Shown piece after piece: positions 61,939 to 64,000 of a stretch of DNA of 64,000 nt. Source of the DNA: Streptomyces seoulensis (GTDB lineage: Bacteria > Actinomycetota > Actinomycetes > Streptomycetales > Streptomycetaceae). A program made the position numbers and the translations under genes. The notes beneath the pieces were generated by a model that did no database searches, was not told the origin of the DNA, and saw only the letters and a list, made by a program, of their open reading frames with translations. Every line of letters starts with the position of its first letter. The stretch's first letter is position 1. The stretch is from the NCBI RefSeq assembly GCF_004328625.1, contig NZ_CP032229.1:1860001-1924000 (forward strand). Reading direction: 5' to 3'.

Positions 61939-62352
61939 TTACGCGGCGGTCCCCCCGCGCACCTCCAGGCGGGTGCCTGTCCAGGACGGGGAGAGGGGGA
62001 GCGGGGGGTGGGCGGTGAGGCCTGCGGAGGTGGCGCTTTCGGTGATGTCGGCGGGGTCGATGTGGCCGTCGCGGCCGGGGCGGGGGGTGAGGAGCCAGAT
62101 GAATCCGCCGGGCGCGAGGTCGCCGCGGGCGGCGATGAGGCCGTCGAAGAGGTCGCCGTCCTGCTCGCGCCACCAGAGCAGTACGAGGTCGGCGGCGCCT
62201 TCGGTGTCCTCGTCGGCCAGGGCGTCGCCGGTCCACTCCTCCACGGCCGCGCGCAGGCGGTCGTCGCTGTCCTCGTCCCAGCCCGTCTCGCGCACGAGCT
62301 GTCCGGCCGTGAGTCCCAGCCGGTCCGCGAGGGTCTGCTCGGCAGTGGTCAT
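61939..62352 (-). CDS. DUF3052 family protein
   Basis: A 137-residue acidic protein. The opening TTAEQTLADRLGLTAGQLVRETGWDEDSDDRLRAAVEE and later ADLVLLWWREQDGDLFDGL and GGFIWLLTPRPGRDGHIDPADI are the DUF3052 signatures. The family is widespread in actinobacteria and of unknown function; it is probably soluble and cytoplasmic. The ATG start has AGGACG upstream. It stands alone between the lipoprotein and TerB-like genes. Confidence 0.85.
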   Translation of the reverse strand: MTTAEQTLADRLGLTAGQLVRETGWDEDSDDRLRAAVEEWTGDALADEDTEGAADLVLLWWREQDGDLFDGLIAARGDLAPGGFIWLLTPRPGRDGHIDPADITESATSAGLTAHPPLPLSPSWTGTRLEVRGGTAA

Positions 62353-62420
62353 CGTCGTCCTCCATTTAAGAGACCGCGATGCTCAACGCCGAGGACGCTC
62401 CCGCGTCACGCCTGCCCTGG

Positions 62421-63065
62421 TCAGGACGGCATGCGGGCTGCCGTCAGAACCCGTTCCACCACCTCGGCGGGGAGCAGGAGGGCCTCGCCGGCCACGGTGA
62501 GGGCGGTGTGTTCGGCGGGGGTGTAGGGGCCGTCGGCGAGGGCGATGAGGGCCGCGTCCAGGAGGAGGGACTCGCGGCCCGGCGCGGCCAGGTGGGGGGC
62601 GAGGGCGGTCAGGGCGGGGCGGGGGTCGCCGCCGTCGAGGGTCATGGCGAGGCGTTCCGCCGCGTCCTCCTCGCAGCCCGCCGCGCGGACCGTCTCGGCG
62701 GCCGCCTCCAGCGCGGCCCGCGATCCGCTGCCCCCGGCGGCCAGCACCGAGACGGCCACCGCGTGGACCGCGTCGCGGAGCAGGACGGAGAGCCGGCGGG
62801 TGGTGGGGTGGTCGAGCGTCTCGACGCCGAAGCGGTGCAGACAGGACGCGCACTCCACGACCGGCCCGGTCGTCCCGCGCGCCAGCACGGGCACCCCGAG
62901 CACGGTGAGACGGGTGCGGCCGGTGAGGCGCTGGTAGTTGCGGTCGCCGCCGCAGCCGGGGCAGAAGAACTCCCCGTCGCCCTGGGGCGTCCAGGCGGTG
63001 CGGGAGCCCAGGAGGTGCCGCACGAACCCGGTGGCTCGGCCGTCTCGTCCCCGTACTGGCAGCAC
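62421..63065 (-). CDS. TerB-like tellurite-resistance-family protein with zinc ribbon
   Basis: A 214-residue protein. The N-terminal part has a zinc ribbon (FCPGCGGDRNY, then CASCLHRFG). From about residue 80 the helical TerB-like domain follows (VLLRDAVHAVAVSVLAAGGSGSRAAL; LLDAALIALADGPYTPAEHTALTVAGEALLL, including the acidic metal-site helix). TerB-type proteins act in stress or metal-linked processes. GTG 63065 is chosen because GGAGGTGCGAC lies directly upstream, a textbook ribosome site. It lies on the same strand as leuA, separated by a strong hairpin. Confidence 0.8.
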   Translation of the reverse strand: MLPVRGRDGRATGFVRHLLGSRTAWTPQGDGEFFCPGCGGDRNYQRLTGRTRLTVLGVPVLARGTTGPVVECASCLHRFGVETLDHPTTRRLSVLLRDAVHAVAVSVLAAGGSGSRAALEAAAETVRAAGCEEDAAERLAMTLDGGDPRPALTALAPHLAAPGRESLLLDAALIALADGPYTPAEHTALTVAGEALLLPAEVVERVLTAARMPS

Positions 63066-63197
63066 GTCGCACCTCCGCACGTCACCACGCGGCCCCATCG
63101 CCGCGCTGGCGTGATGTTAGCCACATCACGCGGCCCTAGTCAGCCCTCCGGGCGAGACCGGTCCGTGACCTGCGGCGTTCCCTGGCCGGAAGACGAC

Positions 63198-63233
63198 GCC
63201 GCCCCGGCCGCCGTGGACAGCGGCCGGGGCGGC
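63198..63233 (-). terminator. Terminator of leuA
   Basis: A 13-bp perfect stem, GCCGCCCCGGCCG (63198-63210) with CGGCCGGGGCGGC (63221-63233), lies 22 bp after the leuA stop on the minus strand. Confidence 0.75.
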
Positions 63234-63255
63234 GAAGCGCCGGGTCGGGGCGGGG

Positions 63256-64000
63256 TCAGCGGGTCGCGCGGTTCACCGCGGACACGACCGCCTTCAGCGA
63301 CGCACGTGTCGTGTTCGCGTCGATGCCGATGCCCCACAGCACCTTGTCGCCGACCGCGCACTCGATGTAGGAGGCGGCCTGCGCGGACGCGCCCTCGCTC
63401 ATCGTGTGCTCCTGGTAGTCCAGCAGGCGTACGTCCACGCCGACCGACTGCAGCGCGTCGAAGAACGCCGAGATCGGACCGTTGCCGCTACCGGTCAGCA
63501 CGGTGTCGGCGCCGTCCACCGTCGCCTCCACGGTCAGCGTGTCCACGCCGTCGGTGTCGGTGGTCGACTGGCCGGTACGAACCTGGATGCGGCCCCAGGG
63601 GTTCTCCGGGTTCGGCAGGTACTCGTCCTGGAAGGCGGCCCAGATGTCGCGCGGGGTGATCTCGCCGCCCTCGGCGTCCGTCTTGGCCTGGATGATCTTC
63701 GAGAACTCGATCTGCATCCGGCGCGGCAGCTCCAGCTTGTGGTCGTTCTTCAGGACGTACGACACACCGCCCTTGCCGGACTGCGAGTTGACCCGGATCA
63801 CGGCCTCGTAGGAGCGGCCGACGTCCTTGGGGTCGATGGGCAGATACGGCACCGCCCACTCCAGGTCGCCCACGCCGACACCCCGCTCGGCCGCGTCGGC
63901 CTCCATGGCGTCGAAGCCCTTCTTGATGGCGTCCTGGTGGGAGCCGGAGAAGGACGTGTAGACCAGGTCGCCCACGTACGGGTGGCGCGGGTGGACCTCC
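63256..64000 (-). CDS. leuA: 2-isopropylmalate synthase, C-terminal part (runs off right edge)
   Basis: The frame continues through the right edge, so only about 248 C-terminal residues are seen. They begin in EVHPRHPYVGDLVYTSFSGSHQDAIKKGF, near the end of the catalytic barrel and accessory domain (GGVSYVLKNDHKLELPRRMQIEFSKIIQ), followed by the leucine-sensing regulatory domain (GNGPISAFFDALQSVGVDVRLLDYQEHTM; AASYIECAVGDKVLWGIGIDANTTRASLKAVVSAVNR). The enzyme condenses acetyl-CoA with 2-oxoisovalerate, the first step of leucine synthesis, and is feedback-inhibited by leucine. The apparent ATG at 63975 is internal, not the start. Confidence 0.96.
   Translation of the reverse strand, partial: EVHPRHPYVGDLVYTSFSGSHQDAIKKGFDAMEADAAERGVGVGDLEWAVPYLPIDPKDVGRSYEAVIRVNSQSGKGGVSYVLKNDHKLELPRRMQIEFSKIIQAKTDAEGGEITPRDIWAAFQDEYLPNPENPWGRIQVRTGQSTTDTDGVDTLTVEATVDGADTVLTGSGNGPISAFFDALQSVGVDVRLLDYQEHTMSEGASAQAASYIECAVGDKVLWGIGIDANTTRASLKAVVSAVNRATR

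Overview
The window is a stretch of chromosome from a Streptomyces-type actinomycete. The evidence is very high G+C with strong third-position G/C bias, many GTG starts, an HrdA-type sigma factor, DUF397/XRE gene sets, MsiK-dependent style sugar transport genes and the order hrdA-dnaG-...-glyS-znuACB-zur-...-uppS-recO-...-leuA, which matches the core arrangement I remember from S. coelicolor. Nothing looks like a prophage, plasmid or antibiotic cluster. This is mostly vegetative core with small accessory patches.

Layout. 1-3300: end of an MFS transporter (with a TTA codon), an eleven-unit 20-bp GTAC repeat array, a secreted beta-propeller protein, a 44-residue membrane peptide (also with a TTA codon) and a lipoprotein. 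3779-4184: three tRNA genes on the minus strand (CAU anticodon, then two identical tRNA-Asn). 4356-10004: YtxH-like protein, FGGY sugar kinase and an asymmetric heterodimeric ABC exporter. 10104-16037 (minus): dgt, FAD oxidoreductase, dnaG, hrdA. 16200-20287: DUF218 protein, secreted M4 protease, anchored surface protein and class F sortase. 20302-23271 (minus): carbohydrate ABC importer without its own ATPase. 23422-27489: Rpn-like nuclease and ppdK. 27896-34884: ROK regulator divergent from two carbohydrate-active enzymes, then a sulfatase-fold membrane protein. 34942-45575: dusB, two DHA2-type MFS exporters, HTH/TetR regulators, serine hydrolase, aldo/keto reductase and glyS. 45805-49075: zinc uptake operon znuACB and its regulator zur, with two Zur boxes on a probably leaderless promoter. 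49116-53977: YcxB-like protein, uppS, recO and a large secreted PGRP amidase. 54045-57446: XRE/DUF397 accessory patch, acetyltransferase and questin oxidase-like protein. 57512-61041: EF-hand protein and an NB-ARC/TPR (NLR-like) ATPase divergent from a small membrane protein. 61048-64000: lipoprotein, DUF3052, TerB-like protein and the C-terminal part of leuA.

Two things stand out. First, the NLR-like ATPase (58158-60491) and the small two-helix membrane protein (60649-61041) share a glycine-rich motif of about 25 residues: one copy at the N-terminus of the ATPase and two at the C-terminus of the membrane protein. That is the layout of NLR/effector pairs that signal through short amyloid-like motifs, so this is the best candidate for an undescribed system. 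Second, a family of GGTACC-rich direct and inverted repeats recurs through the window, both between genes (981-1200, 36184-36264, 39360-39387) and inside genes at poorly conserved places (ROK gene with a perfect 30-bp palindrome, sulfatase-fold protein, sortase, first MFS gene). It looks like a spreading or locally expanding repeat that is tolerated in frame.

All assignments come from reading the sequence and remembered family features. No search was run.
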